The translations under genes and the position numbers were made by a program. Shown piece after piece: positions 25,293 to 36,596 of a stretch of DNA of 64,000 bases. The DNA comes from Rotaria sordida. Taxonomy: Eukaryota; Rotifera; Eurotatoria; Philodinida; Philodinidae. Within the stretch, counting starts at the first letter, position 1, and the number at the start of each line of letters is the position of its first letter. The stretch covers positions 1 to 64,000 of the forward strand of contig CAJNOL010001079.1 of the NCBI GenBank assembly GCA_905250125.1, in the 5' to 3' direction. The notes beneath the pieces are model-generated. The model was not told where the DNA came from, searched no databases, and saw only the letters and a list, made by a program, of their open reading frames with translations.

Positions 25293-26799
25293 ATGGTTGG
25301 ACGATTAGATTGTGGATATTTATTAACACCAACTGGTCAACTCAATATTGCTGAATTGGTATGTTTCAATTCTAAACGAATTAGAAAAAGAAAAATAAGA
25401 GGTTTATAGGTTTTTATTTGTAAAAACAAAAGAAGCCATAGTATAAATTCTCCACAGAATAGTAGTTTGTTTCGTAAGTCAAATCAACTTTCTTCATATT
25501 ATAGTTATGATTTGATTCGCTTGCAAATACAGAAGGGCATGAAATTCAATAAATTGGAATCATTAAACTTTCTGAGAACTTTGATATGAGCTATGATAAT
25601 TAGCGATGAACCAAAAATTGATTTCAATACTTTTCCAGCTTCATGTTATCAGATAACTTAACCGTGCATATTATGATACTTTAGTTTGAGAAACACTATT
25701 GAGTTTTGGAGGAGTCGAGAACAAACTTTTATGAGGCATGTATCGACACAGTTCCGCCAGGTAACGTCATCTTAGAAACTTATGTATAGTTCACAAACAC
25801 CAGGAGATTTATTTTAATTATCTTACAATAAGTATTAAGTAAACCTTTTACTACCAAATAAGGACTTCTCATTTTTATGAGATAGAGATGATAATTTCAA
25901 TAATAAGTATCGTATTCATCTTATACTGGCGAGTTAAATACTTGCCTATGTTTCTGCATTCTGTTTTATAGAGAAAGGCGATTATAGATGATGAAACAAT
26001 GAATTAAATTCATCATTTGTATTAAAATTACAAAAATAAAATATATGTTTGAATTTATTTTAGATTTGTTTAATTGGAGCTTTGATTAGTGTTGGATTTA
26101 CATCACGTTTATATTGTGAATTAGTTGATAATTTACAATATATTTATCCTCAATTAAATACATTACTTGTTCGATCTTTATTTCAATCATTTGCTTTATT
26201 TTGTTTTACTATAACACTTGTAATTCTTATAATACATATTTCTGGTATAAGATTTTCTGGTAGAAATTATTATTATATAAATCAACTTGTAAGAGATTTA
26301 ATTATTTTCTTCTTTTAATACAATTCAATAAATTATTATTTGTTCTTTTTTTCTTCATAGTGTTTAATGTTTAATATTTTTATGGGACTTATGATGATAA
26401 CAATTGGTATATGTGCAGCATTTTGGGAAGATAAATTAAGACGTACACCTGATATTATTCAACGTGGTTATTTTGTAGATAGATATCAATATATATATGG
26501 TGAAATAACACATCCACGACCAGGTGCAGCAGCTGCTGCTGCAGTAAGTATATGAAATCACCAAAAAAAAAAGAATGAAAAAAAGAATTCTTCTTATTTA
26601 GATTCTTGGTATTTTGGCAGGTATTCTATTTATTATTGAAGCTTTTATAAGACCGATGTTAAATACGAGTACAACACATAGTCCAGATTATTATACAAAA
26701 CCAATTGTATCATATCGTGCTCCAATAAAGAATATCAATGATGAACGTATAATACCAATTGAAAGAACAGTAACATCATATTTACCAAGTCGATTTTAA
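25293..26799 (+). CDS. Four-pass membrane protein, MARVEL-like, 4 exons
   Basis: Exons 25293-25358, 26064-26288, 26361-26543 and 26602-26799; all introns are GT-AG with phase 0 boundaries; 223 residues. Four hydrophobic segments are clear: LICLIGALISVGF (about 23-40), LFQSFALFCFTITLVILIIH (about 57-80), CLMFNIFMGLMMITIGICAA (about 98-120) and ILGILAGILFIIEAFI (about 159-178). The short cytosolic N-terminus, four-helix layout and length fit the MARVEL superfamily of vesicle and junction proteins, but the sequence is divergent and the assignment rests on topology. An alanine run (AAAAAA) ends exon 3. The first intron is 705 bases and the others 58-72. Confidence 0.75.
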
Positions 26800-27404
26800 A
26801 TAGATTTCTATGAACTTTATTTATATTTTGCTAAGCGTTTTTTTTTTCATATTTTAAAATTATTATTTAGAAATTTTGCAATGAATAAAATAAAAGAATT
26901 TAACATTAGAAAAATTCATATATATATTTATTGTGAAGAAAAAAGTCATTCATAATGAAAACAATGATCTGAATTGCAAATCATTAAAGATTTCTTTGTT
27001 ATTTTCATAGAATATTGTAACTTTTCCAAAGCTATGTTTATCGATTTCTATATCTTCAACAATTATGGATCTTTTATTTCATCAACGGTGATGAAAGACG
27101 ATTGATTGATCTTTTGCACAACTATATATTTTTGATGATATATTGTCCTTGTTAACTCTTATCAATGACATTGATATATGTTCTATGTCATTCTATTTTT
27201 TGCTTTGAAGTTGATCACAATGAGATTATGAAACTTTTCTCTTTCTCTCGTAAAAATAGATTCGAACACTTACTAATATATACAAAAACGAAAAGATTGT
27301 ATCAAAAAAAGTAAATAGTATTTTGAAAACTGTTGATAGTTTATTATACAGGATGGCAAACGATAAAAGAATTTAATATCTCCAGTCTGATTTGTTCAAG
27401 TGGG
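26800..27404. other. Intergenic, nothing recognised
   Basis: AT-rich 3' flank of the MARVEL-like gene, with aataaaataaaa about 85 bases after the stop as a likely poly(A) signal. Confidence 0.4.
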
Positions 27405-28494
27405 CAGCAGCGTAACCAAGGGGAAAGGATCAAATGAGCAATTATCCATTTTATTTGGAGATTTGCCCATTGTAATTTTTAGTAGTAAGTTTTTGTCTAT
27501 TGAAATTTTACTTTTTAAGAATTATTTATTTATTTTTGAATTAGATAGTAACTGTATGTTTTTTTTTCTCATGCATCCTTTACTTGTTCTTTCTGTGAAG
27601 AATTAAGAAAAGAGTCGCTTCTTATATTTTAACTGTAAGTTTGAGTGGACGTGAGAGTTTGATTTTATAGGGAATACACAAACCACGTAAAAATAGAAAA
27701 GGATAGATCAAAGATAAGAGAACACACACGAATATACATACATATGGGTAAATATATATCGAATGACACATACAAGAGAAAGGAAAAATCCAATGACGTA
27801 TATATGAAAACATAAACGAAAAAAATCAAAATGCAACATGACCTAGTTCATAGGAAAAATGGTCATGTGTGATTTTTCTTACTCATCTATATGTATGTGT
27901 GTACTTTGATAATACGTTCGCTCTACTATCTTCTCATTTTCGAACTGAATTCATAATAATAAGCTATATACTAATACTAATTAGTTCAATTTTTTTGTTA
28001 TTCTTCCACAATAGTTTTATTATTATTACGAAAACATGAGACTCAAAATTATTTTCATAAACTTGTTTATTGTCATGTTGGTGAATTATGTGAAAAAACT
28101 GTTTATCACACTAACTATTCTACGTTATTCAATATTAACTTTGCGAAACAAAGAAATATATCAATTTGTGATCATGTTTATTTACTATTCTTAGACGAAC
28201 TAATTAATAATATTAAAATAGGAACATAATTTTTGGTTAGTAAAATTAATGAAATTGTGAGTAAAAAAAATATACAATTGGTCAGTAGAAATATTGAAAT
28301 GGTTAGTTTTTTTCTATGTACGTGTCAGTAAAAAATTCAAACTTGATCAGTAAAAATGCAGATTTTATCAGCAGACAAAAGAAGTTTTATTCATATAAAG
28401 ATTACTTTAATAAATAATAAAAAAAACACAATATCTAAAAGAACATTAAATAGAAATTCAAAGAATCAATGGAGAAAAAGAAAATAACAATTCA

Positions 28495-28815
28495 ACTATT
28501 GTACTAGCCAAGCAGATTTAGCCTTTACTGGTAGTAGTTTGCAATATTTCAAACGAATGGCCATACCAACAACGTGTTTGCATATACAATTCTCAAAAAA
28601 GCTTGACAATTGCATTTTGATTTTATTCAATCTAGTGAATCATTCTCCAATTTCATACACCAAATATCAAATGATTTTTTGAATTGATTAAATGTTGTCC
28701 ACTTTTTAATTTTATATTTATTTAAATTGACTTTTGTAATCGATTGTAAATCATGAGCTGGTATATAGTATGTTTTTGAAGAATCATTGGAAATACAAAT
28801 TACATTTTTTGTTGA
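28495..28815 (-). mobile_element. Mutator-like (MULE) transposase relic with SWIM zinc finger
   Basis: The minus strand reads SKTYYIPAHDLQSITKVNLN, then WTTFNQFKKSFDIWCMKLEN, then KSKCNCQAFL, and in another frame CICKHVVGMAIRLKYCK. C-x-C followed by C-x-H is the SWIM zinc finger found at the C-terminus of MULE transposases. It is frameshifted between the two cysteine pairs and has at least one stop, so it is a dead fragment. It lies inside the hAT element on the opposite strand. Confidence 0.6.
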
Positions 28816-28967
28816 TTTAGCCCATTAATACCATAAAGTTCATAATGCTAAAGATATTGTTGGTTCTGTAGCAAATATTTTTGCGTTAATTGATGAAGGA
28901 TCTCATTCAATTGACCAATTATTAACGATATTTGAAGCTATTGTCGAAAATCTTGATAAAACATGAC

Positions 28968-29255
28968 GTTCTCTACAGAATGGGACGGCGCGACCGGGGA
29001 GATGGGGGTTACCCCCTCTGCTCCAGATTTGGAAATTTTGGGGATCAATTCACTCCGAATTTGGAATATTTACTAAGCAACTTTCTCCGACTTTGAATAA
29101 CACTTTTAAGCACTTTTCTCTGATTCTGGAAGAAATATAGTATACAAATTTTCTCTTATTTAGAGAAAACTTCAGTTTGGAGGATAATTTTTGACTTTCT
29201 TCGATTTTAGGACTGACTCCCCCCCTGCTCCGACCTCTTCGCGCCGCCCCTGGAT
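28968..29255. mobile_element. Small hAT-type non-autonomous element with GC-rich ends
   Basis: It starts CAGAATGGGACGGCGCGACC, and its right end is the complement of CAGGGGCGGCGCGAAGAG, giving GC-rich terminal repeats of about 25 bases with small indels. Flanking octamers gttctcta and gatctaat agree at five of eight positions. The AT-rich interior has no coding capacity. It is inserted in the larger decayed hAT element. Confidence 0.6.
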
Positions 29256-30408
29256 CTAATTATATTAATAATTGACTGTTTAAATACAATACTGACCATT
29301 TCATTTATCTAACTGACTACTTAAATGATAGCCACATTAAAAGTCGATTATTTGACTTAAAAAGTGAGCGAATTATATTATTACGTAAACTGCAACTGGA
29401 AGGAATTATAAATGAAAAACTATTTGAATTAACAAAACATTTATCGAAACAATTCGCTGATCGTTTACTACCACCATTACATGTAAATTTTGAAGTAGAA
29501 AGATAGCAAAAAAAATGTAATTATTTGCTTAATTTGGATGATGACTGGAGAAAAAAAATGGTTATATGAACTAAATGAAAAGACAGACAATGTATTATAT
29601 CCAAATGTTCGTTATTTATTAATTTTCTTGGCAACATTGCCTGTATCAACATCTTTTACTGGAAGAAGTTTCAGTTAATTATCGATGTCGGTCTACTATG
29701 AAACAAAATAGACTAAACGCGGACTTGCTGCTGCGCACATTCATAAACATCTCGATATAAATTCAAATGGAATGTTGAAATTATATACACAAATACATCA
29801 TCGTCGTGTTGATTTTAGTGTTTAAATTTGAAATATAAATGTTATAAACATAGACTAAAACAGACTTGACTCAGGCTTAAGATCCAAGTTTGATAGATAT
29901 TTGATTAAAAGAACCTCATTTCATTTTTTTACGTTATTAGCACTTTGTTGGACCAAAAAAGTTTTCATCTATCAATAAAAACCTTGCGCATTGGCCTAAA
30001 AATTTTAGTTACGCCGCTGCAATCGGATTAATCTTTAGTTTATATTTCAATTTCCTCTTGTTTGTGTGGCATTACAGATAACTGGAAAAATCATCTTTCT
30101 TTTTTTTTTGGAAAAGAAGATTCACTACTTTGTTTTATCAGTTCAAATATCAATTGATTCTACATCCAGTAATCAAACTAATATGCTTATAATAATGAAG
30201 ATAAATGTCTTTCTCTAAGAAATTCCTATCTATACCATTTATATGATCATGGAAAATATGTTGCTAAGCATTATTTCTTGAAGAATTCATTGCTAACAGA
30301 TGTCGTTTTATAACATAACAAAAATCAATCTTCATTGGTTGTTCTTAATTTGGGAATATCGCAGTAAATATAAATATCTATCTGATCTCGGGAACAATAC
30401 ATCTAAAA

Positions 30409-31547
30409 ATGTCAAATACAATTGATACATATCTTAATAATTCATTAGATTCATCACAACAAGAACCATTAACAATTCTAGAACAAGTTGTTAATTTAGT
30501 TCAAGAATTAAAAGATACAAAAGATGAACAACATCAAGTTAATACTGAACTTGATCAAGAAATTCAAACTCGTCTTGAAGCTGAACCTGAAGTATCTCAA
30601 TTATGTCAACAAGTAGAATTAGTTGAAGTTAATCTTGATAATACAACAAATCATGTTAATCATTTAACAACACAATTAACAGACACAACTAAAGTATCAG
30701 AAATTGAACAACAGTATGAATAAATAATTTTTATTTAAAAGAAAAAATTAAAAATTTACAAGTTTCATTTTAGTGTTGATACTAATCTGGAAAATAATTT
30801 AACACCTGTTGAAGATAAAGAAATTAATCTTGATAATCAATTACGAAAAGTAAAAGAATATAATATTCAAACAGATAAACGTTTTCATGATGTAAAATTT
30901 TCTTTCTCAAAAGATAATTATAGAAGAATAACTAAATTTTTTTTTTGTCTTTTTAATTAATAGAATATAAATAGATTAACAGAATTACAAGAACGATTTG
31001 AAAATGCTGAACGTCGATCAGCCATTGCTCAGAAGTTAAAAAAAAAATATAATTTAATATAAAAATTTTATTTTCATATTTTAGACGTATTTCTTCTCTT
31101 GAAGAAGATATTCGAAATGCATATATAGAAATGAAAACATTAATTCAAGCTAGAGAAAGAGTAAAGATTATCTATAATATTTATCTTCTTCTTCGTTTTA
31201 TTTAAATCTTTTTTAGTCACGTACAAGAGAAGAAAAATATTTGAAAGATATTGAAGATTTACAAAATCGACTTAAAACAGTAAGATTTATTATAGATTTG
31301 AATATGAAACTTATTTTAATAATATTTATAATAAGGCACAACAACGAACTGATAATGCTGAAGCAGATGCTGAAAAATCACAACTTAAAATAGAACAACT
31401 TCAAGGTAATTTTATAATTTTTTTTTTTTTATATAAAATTTTTCATACTAAGTCTTTTTTTCCTCTTTAGAAAAATTACTTGCTGAACGAAATAAAAGTT
31501 CTCGAATAGAAAAGATGATAGCTAATTCATCTAAACCATTAGAATAA
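30409..31547 (+). CDS. Divergent tropomyosin, 7 exons
   Basis: Exons 30409-30713, 30774-30891, 30964-31034, 31085-31160, 31217-31279, 31336-31405 and 31471-31547; 259 residues, almost all coiled coil. Exons 2-6 measure 118, 71, 76, 63 and 70 bases, which I recall as the lengths and phases of animal tropomyosin exons 4-8. Residues line up too: EVSQLCQQVELVEVNLD matches the EVASLNRRIQLVEEELD region, RISSLEEDIRNAYIEMKTL the LEEELKNVTNNLKSL region, and REEKYLKDIEDLQNRLKTAQ the KEDKYEEEIKLLSDKLKEAE region. Tropomyosin wraps actin filaments and controls myosin access. The length fits a short isoform with a fused first exon of 305 bases. The conserved C-terminal overlap segment is replaced by KMIANSSKPLE. 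Donors of exon 3 (GTTAAA) and exon 1 (GTATGA) are weak. The protein is diverged enough that function may differ. Confidence 0.8.
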
Positions 31548-33435
31548 TAAAAATTTTTAATTGATTTTTTTTTATTATTATTTTCTATTCCTCTTGTTAC
31601 CATTTGAATGATTTTGTTTTGAAAAATTTTTCTTGTCTTTTTTGCTCTTGTGTGCTGTGAGCAAGCCTTAGAATTTCATTTTTTATTACCCATTATTGCT
31701 ACATTTGTCTTGGTACAACACATGGATAAAACCAGCATATCCGTTTTCTTACCTTACTTTTTGTGTGTGTTTGTTCATAGCTGGTATTGCAATAAAGAAA
31801 ATGAAATTAAAATTCAAAAGAACTTTTATGATCTTCAAAGGTTGAACGCCTATAATAATAAATGCTAGGATTATCAAATTAAAATTTCAAAAAGTAGAAG
31901 TTTTTTTGTTTTCGATTGAAATTAGGAGATTATTTGCCGATATTTTCTTTCGAAAGAAATTAAAATTTTTATTTTGCTTAATCACTTGTTATATTCTATT
32001 GATAGCAAAAATTTTCTTCTAACTCTGACTGATAGTCTTCGTTTGAACTCATATTTTGCTTATAGGGAGGACTCATAGTGTAGATTAAAATCCTAAAAAG
32101 CTTCAATACCATTGGACCTTTCTTCTCAAGTTATGACTATTTTACTGGATTTTCAGCCTGAAATTCTTCCCAACAATAACTCTCATGGTTCTTATGATAT
32201 CCTGAACGTTTTAGCCAAAACGGATGTTTCCATTCTGAGACAACATGTTTGCAGAAAAAACGTTACTCTTACACAAGAACTTCGAAAATAGTCCAGTTTT
32301 TAGGCATACAATATTTTAACTAGGAACATGTACTTTGTTAAGAGTATGTTTGGGTGATTTGGTTTTAAACATTATCAAAAAGGTTCTTACTTCAATGCAA
32401 AACTGATAGAGAAATCAACACATGAGGTATATAAAGAAACTTGAAAACCGAATAAAAAATCCCATGTATGAGTGCATTATAGTGTTTTTAAACAACGAAA
32501 CACTGAATTTCTTTTCTTCCAATGCTAGATTTTTCTAATTTTGACTTCTTAAGTCTTTGCTAAAATTGAAATCGTCTTCCATTTCATTGTCCGACTAGAT
32601 TATGATTTGAAATCCATTGATTTTTTGTGACCAGCCTACGGCGAAACAAGTACACTGTTATAATATAAAAAAAATAAGCATTTCGACACAAAATAAAAGG
32701 AAAGCTAAATCATGCACTTCGCATCGAATAAAACAACCATGAGATATTTAATATTACGTTTCATTATATTTCCAAACTCAATGCTCATGAAATAGCACGA
32801 ATGAATAACGTCGAGAAACTTAACTCCACGCAAAGATGGTGTAATTGACACACTAATGACTCACCTACGCACACATGCTAAGTCAAGATGCCATATCTCT
32901 TTGATCTTGGATGTTATTCCTATAATAATTGGATGCGATGATAGTCTTTGTGGAAAGAAGGGTGTTCAAAAACTGAGAAATAGTTTTTATATCCACATAT
33001 TCATGTTCACAAATTCTTTGATGAATATGAATGCGAAAGAAAAAAAAAAGAATATCGTGGATATTGTGTTACTTGTTTTATTTTAGCAATTATAGAACTG
33101 TGAGGGAATTCCAAATTTCTCGGTTCTTAGACACTTCTCATGACAAGCAACGGCGAATCAGCGATGTACTTGTAATGACTCTTGGATTGAAAAGGATGAT
33201 TGAGCCTGTCTTCTCTTTTTCAATAAGCTTGATCACCCGAAAAAATTTTGATCTCTCCAACGTTATTTTCTCTGTGGTCGATAAAATGAACAATGCACGT
33301 AATGATCATCTATTTATACGTGGATGGGTAAATGGGCTAAGAGAAGAGGTAACATCCGTACAATGCACTTTTCTATATGGTAGTTATGACAAAGACAAGA
33401 ATGATATTTTCATCTTAGAATATTTAAGTCACAAG
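31548..33435. other. Intergenic, with one unexplained open frame
   Basis: An open frame at 33031-33438 (plus, 135 codons) has mixed codon use and no domain I recognise. It ends exactly at a transposon border, and I do not call it as a gene. Other frames (31650-31868 and 32856-33086) have no support. Confidence 0.35.
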
Positions 33436-33437
33436 TA

Positions 33438-33627
33438 GGGGTGTCGTCTTAGCATTAGTATTGCATTAATTAATACTTTTTTNNNNNNNNNNNNNNNNNN
33501 NNNNNNNNNNNNNNNNNNNNNNNNNNNNNNNNNNNNNNNNNNNNNNNNNNNNNNNNNNNNNNNNNNNNNNNNNNNNNNNNNNATAAGTATTAGCGTTTTC
33601 TTAACACTAATGCTAAGACGACACCCC
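33438..33627. mobile_element. TA-flanked MITE containing an assembly gap (copy 1)
   Basis: The terminal inverted repeats are GGGGTGTCGTCTTAGCATTA at 33438 and its complement ending at 33627. They are flanked by TA on both sides (33436-33437 and 33628-33629), the target duplication of Tc1/mariner-type elements. The inner flanks are rich in TTAATAC/GTATTAA words. The 100 N at 33483-33582 replace the centre, so the true length is unknown. Confidence 0.8.
33483..33582. other. Assembly gap of 100 N
   Basis: A run of exactly 100 N, a conventional size for a scaffold gap of unknown length. Confidence 0.99.
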
Positions 33628-34178
33628 TAATCAAGTGCACTTCTGAATAACTTCAGATATTTAAACCATGGCTTCATTTTAGATTGATCTTGAGATCTCC
33701 ATGCTGCTTGAAAATTATCATAGAGGCATTGATCCTTCCATCGCATTGTATAAATGTAGATAGCAGCTGATTCATCACGAGTAAGCTTATATTCTGATGG
33801 ATAATGACACTTGGCTTTAGCTTCTTCAATATTGTAAGACAAATGATCAATTTCAGCATCGAAAGATTTAAGAGCTTCCTCGAGGGACAAAAGTCGTTCA
33901 TCGAGATAGTCGTCAATAAGTCGCAGAGGATTGGTTTTAATAATGCCAATTTTACAAAATTGTTCTATTATGGATTTTTCTCGCTGTATACGTGCACTTT
34001 CGCTTCTGGTCAATTCATTATGAGGTCCAGGGCGCATAGGTGACCTTTTACTTCTATCTTTGTCAAAAGTATATTGATGCTCCTTGGTTTCAACATTATC
34101 ATTGCCACATACAGCACCCATTTTTCTTGATAAAACATGCAACTGTTTGGGAATCGATTCTTCGTCACAAGACTGCAA
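33627..34178 (-). CDS. N-terminal part of an arginine ADP-ribosyltransferase, cut at a MITE
   Basis: A minus-strand frame of 183 codons. An internal methionine at 34121 begins MGAVCGND, a possible myristoylation/palmitoylation start; the longer frame may instead reflect an upstream intron ending TTTGCAG near 34172. The C-terminal half reads KLTRDESAAIYIYTMRWKDQ, CLYDNFQAAWRSQDQSKMKP and WFKYLKLFRSALD, the conserved region just before the R-motif of the vertebrate-type ART catalytic domain in bdelloid proteins. The frame ends where the MITE begins: the TAG stop is made from the TA target site plus the first G of the element. The catalytic R, S and E-x-E parts are absent, and the sequence beyond the element does not continue the family. 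Either the gene is truncated or the scaffold is misjoined at the gap. Family knowledge: transfer of ADP-ribose from NAD to arginine. Confidence 0.7.
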   Translation of the reverse strand: MQSCDEESIPKQLHVLSRKMGAVCGNDNVETKEHQYTFDKDRSKRSPMRPGPHNELTRSESARIQREKSIIEQFCKIGIIKTNPLRLIDDYLDERLLSLEEALKSFDAEIDHLSYNIEEAKAKCHYPSEYKLTRDESAAIYIYTMRWKDQCLYDNFQAAWRSQDQSKMKPWFKYLKLFRSALD

Positions 34179-35278
34179 AGATGTTGCTTATGTAAGCATT
34201 GTCACTTTCACTTTGCGCACATTAAACAAACGACAAGAAAGAGTAAACATCCATTTTGTTATGACAATTTTCACTGTGAATGAAAGCATTTTATATAAAC
34301 ATCTCCAGTGTGAATGAAAACAAGTGTAAAATTTTCTTCTCATTTTTCAATTAAAAATAAAATACTTTCACTTTTAGTAGTTAATAAATGCATTTGAAAA
34401 TTTGAAACGCGAGAAAGCAACAAAATGCAACTCATTCTCGAAAAAAATGCAGCTTTCGAGTAGAAAAAATTTCATAATGATAGCGAATGGAGCTATTGCA
34501 AAACGTTTTGCAATGATAAACTTGAGGGTGTGGGTGTGTGTGGGTGTGGGTGTTGATGTGAGTATACTGGGATAGCATCAATATTAATAAATCACAATAA
34601 ATCCTCAATAAAGAAATAAGTCCGCTAGAAAAAATAAATCCCGAAGAAATAAGTCCCGGTAGTCCTTCGCATAGGTTCTCTTGTAACATATACGCCTCCA
34701 AACAAACATCTTTTCCCTCTCTATCTTTTTATGATGTTAAACTTTGTATCAAATTTATTACTGAGTAGAGATATGACATGAAAGTTTTATTTCATTTCTG
34801 TCTACAGATCCTACTAATAAAACTCTTATGTCATATCTTTACTTAATGATCAAGTTGATGCAAAGTATAGCAGCATAAAAAGATAAGGGGGAAACGACTT
34901 TTGTCCGAGGGTATAAATGATTTGTTTCATAGTTTTATATTTTTTTCGTTCGTAAAAATACATTGAGTTGCACTATCTTTCTAAATTTTATTCGAAACAG
35001 ATAAGGTAAGTGGAAATGAATAATTTTCGTACTAAGAGTTAACAAAGATTGCAGCACATACAATGAATATCAAGAAATTTAAGTTTTAAACAGAACGTCA
35101 GAAAATATGAAATGTTTGGAAACTCGTTTTAATACGTTTTAGAAAATATTACAGAATAATTTCAGACTTCGCATAACATTTATAAAAATTTTCTACAACA
35201 TACCAGTGAGACATTGTTGAAACTCGCGATACCCGTGTAAAAATAAAAAGATATCTAACGAAATGATTCTTAAAATTA
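34179..35278. other. Intergenic with a G/T-rich microsatellite
   Basis: There are no genes. At 34523-34555 a GTGTGG/TGTGGG-type tract occurs (three TGTGGG words). A short mirrored AT-rich pair of segments (about 34735-34880) around GATATGACAT suggests another small inverted repeat. Confidence 0.4.
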
Positions 35279-35690
35279 ACGCAAAAAAATGCGTTAAAAG
35301 ACAAATTAATGAAATTTCACGAAGAAGATTTCATGAACTTTCGTTATATTCCGAAAACTCGTGTAAATGCATTAGATTTTTCACGCGTGATTGTCGTTTT
35401 AACTGTAACTAACCCATTATATATCGTTAAACGTTGTATTCATTTTCACGCGTTAAGAAATTTAACGATATTTCTTGAGTTTTTTTTATTTTTAACCAAT
35501 CTTACCATGTTAAATATCGTTAAACTTGGTATTCATTTTCATGCGTTAAACATATTAACGCGTATTCGTGAATTTCTGTATTTTTCACGAAACTTAACTG
35601 ATTGATTCTCGTTAAATCAAGTAACTGTTTTCATGAGTGAAATATTTTAACGAGTTTTAATGAAAATTTTAATTGTTAACGAATGTCATT
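35279..35690. repeat. CGTTAA-rich dispersed repeat, copy 1
   Basis: The sequence is unusually dense in CGTTAA/TTAACG, ACGCG and TTTTTCACG words. It begins near GCGTTAAAAGACAAATTAAT and shares a run of about 190 bases with 36095-36295 (ATTAATGAAATTTCACGAAG, then TTAGATTTTTCACG, then AACTCATTATAT-like). No protein is expected. Confidence 0.6.
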
Positions 35691-36094
35691 TAATTATCCA
35701 TCATTCAATTTACTAATCGTTTTCATTCATACAATATTCATAATTTTTTGTGTAACATATTTGTTTATGCGCATTACACAAAAATCATCTTGAAAGACTT
35801 ATATTTACGAAATATGAAGTGTGTCTATGAATTATATCAATCCAAATATCAAAAGCTTTTTATCAGATTAAGCAGAACTCTCCTTTAGAGAAATCTTAGC
35901 TTTGTATTAATCGCTAGCAAAATCACTTGAATTAAACCTAGATAAAGATGATCCTCTTTCATTTTTCTTCTTTAAAATTTACTATGGGTTTTATATCTAA
36001 AGGAATGTAATTCTGTACTTCGTACATCATCATTTCTGCTCCACATAATAAAAAAAAAAGTTTAGCGAAATAAATGCTCCAGTTAAGGCCAAAA

Positions 36095-36295
36095 TTTGCC
36101 TTAAAAGGCAAATTAATGGAGTTTCACGAAGAAAATTTTCATGAATTTTTGCTAGATTTGGGAAATTCGTTTTAACGCGTTAGATTTTTCACGTTTTTTC
36201 ACGCGCGATTGTCATTGTAATGGTAACTAACTCATTATATCTCGTCAAATACAGCATTCGTTTTCACACGTGTGATATATTAACTTTCTTACTCG
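36095..36295. repeat. CGTTAA-rich dispersed repeat, copy 2
   Basis: A diverged copy of the repeat at 35279: GGCAAATTAATGGAGTTTCA, GTTTTAACGCGTTAGATTTT and GTAACTAACTCATTATAT align in order. Confidence 0.6.
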
Positions 36296-36596
36296 AGCTA
36301 CATGCCGCCTATATAAGTGTGTACAAAATTCTTCAAAGATCTCGCAATCCTTCATATAGAAGATCGCAGTCTATTACAACATGTTTTATCAGTAGTGCGC
36401 GATGCAGTAGCGGAGCCAGGATTTGGGTTGGAGGCTATCGGTCCCGTTTACATCCCAGTAACACGATCTGATGATGAAAATACTGACAGGCGACAGCCCG
36501 ATCAACTTTAAAGTCATAGAGCCAAGGCTGTATAAAATATGGATTTCCCGTTCTCTAATTTCATAATTGTCAAGAGTAGCATCTCATCGCAGACCA

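Larger units (their letters stand above)
27405..30019 (+). mobile_element. Decayed hAT-type DNA transposon
   Basis: The ends are inverted repeats: CAGCAGCGTAACCA at 27405 and, on the opposite strand, CAGCGGCGTAACTA ending at 30019. The flanking octamers (caagtggg and caatcgga) agree at five of eight positions, as expected for an old 8-base target duplication. The plus-strand remains of a hAT transposase lie at about 29330-29825. Just before the C-terminus is the dimerisation region (VLYPNVRYLLIFLATLPVST, then GRSFS, then AAHIHKHLDIN). The reading frame carries several stops and frameshifts, including between GRSFS and the following helix, so no functional transposase is encoded. Two other elements are nested inside. 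Confidence 0.7.

Noticed and set aside
33031-33438. A 135-codon plus-strand frame ending at the MITE border
   Set aside because: No family recognised, and its end is set by the transposon. Left as an open question in the intergenic entry.
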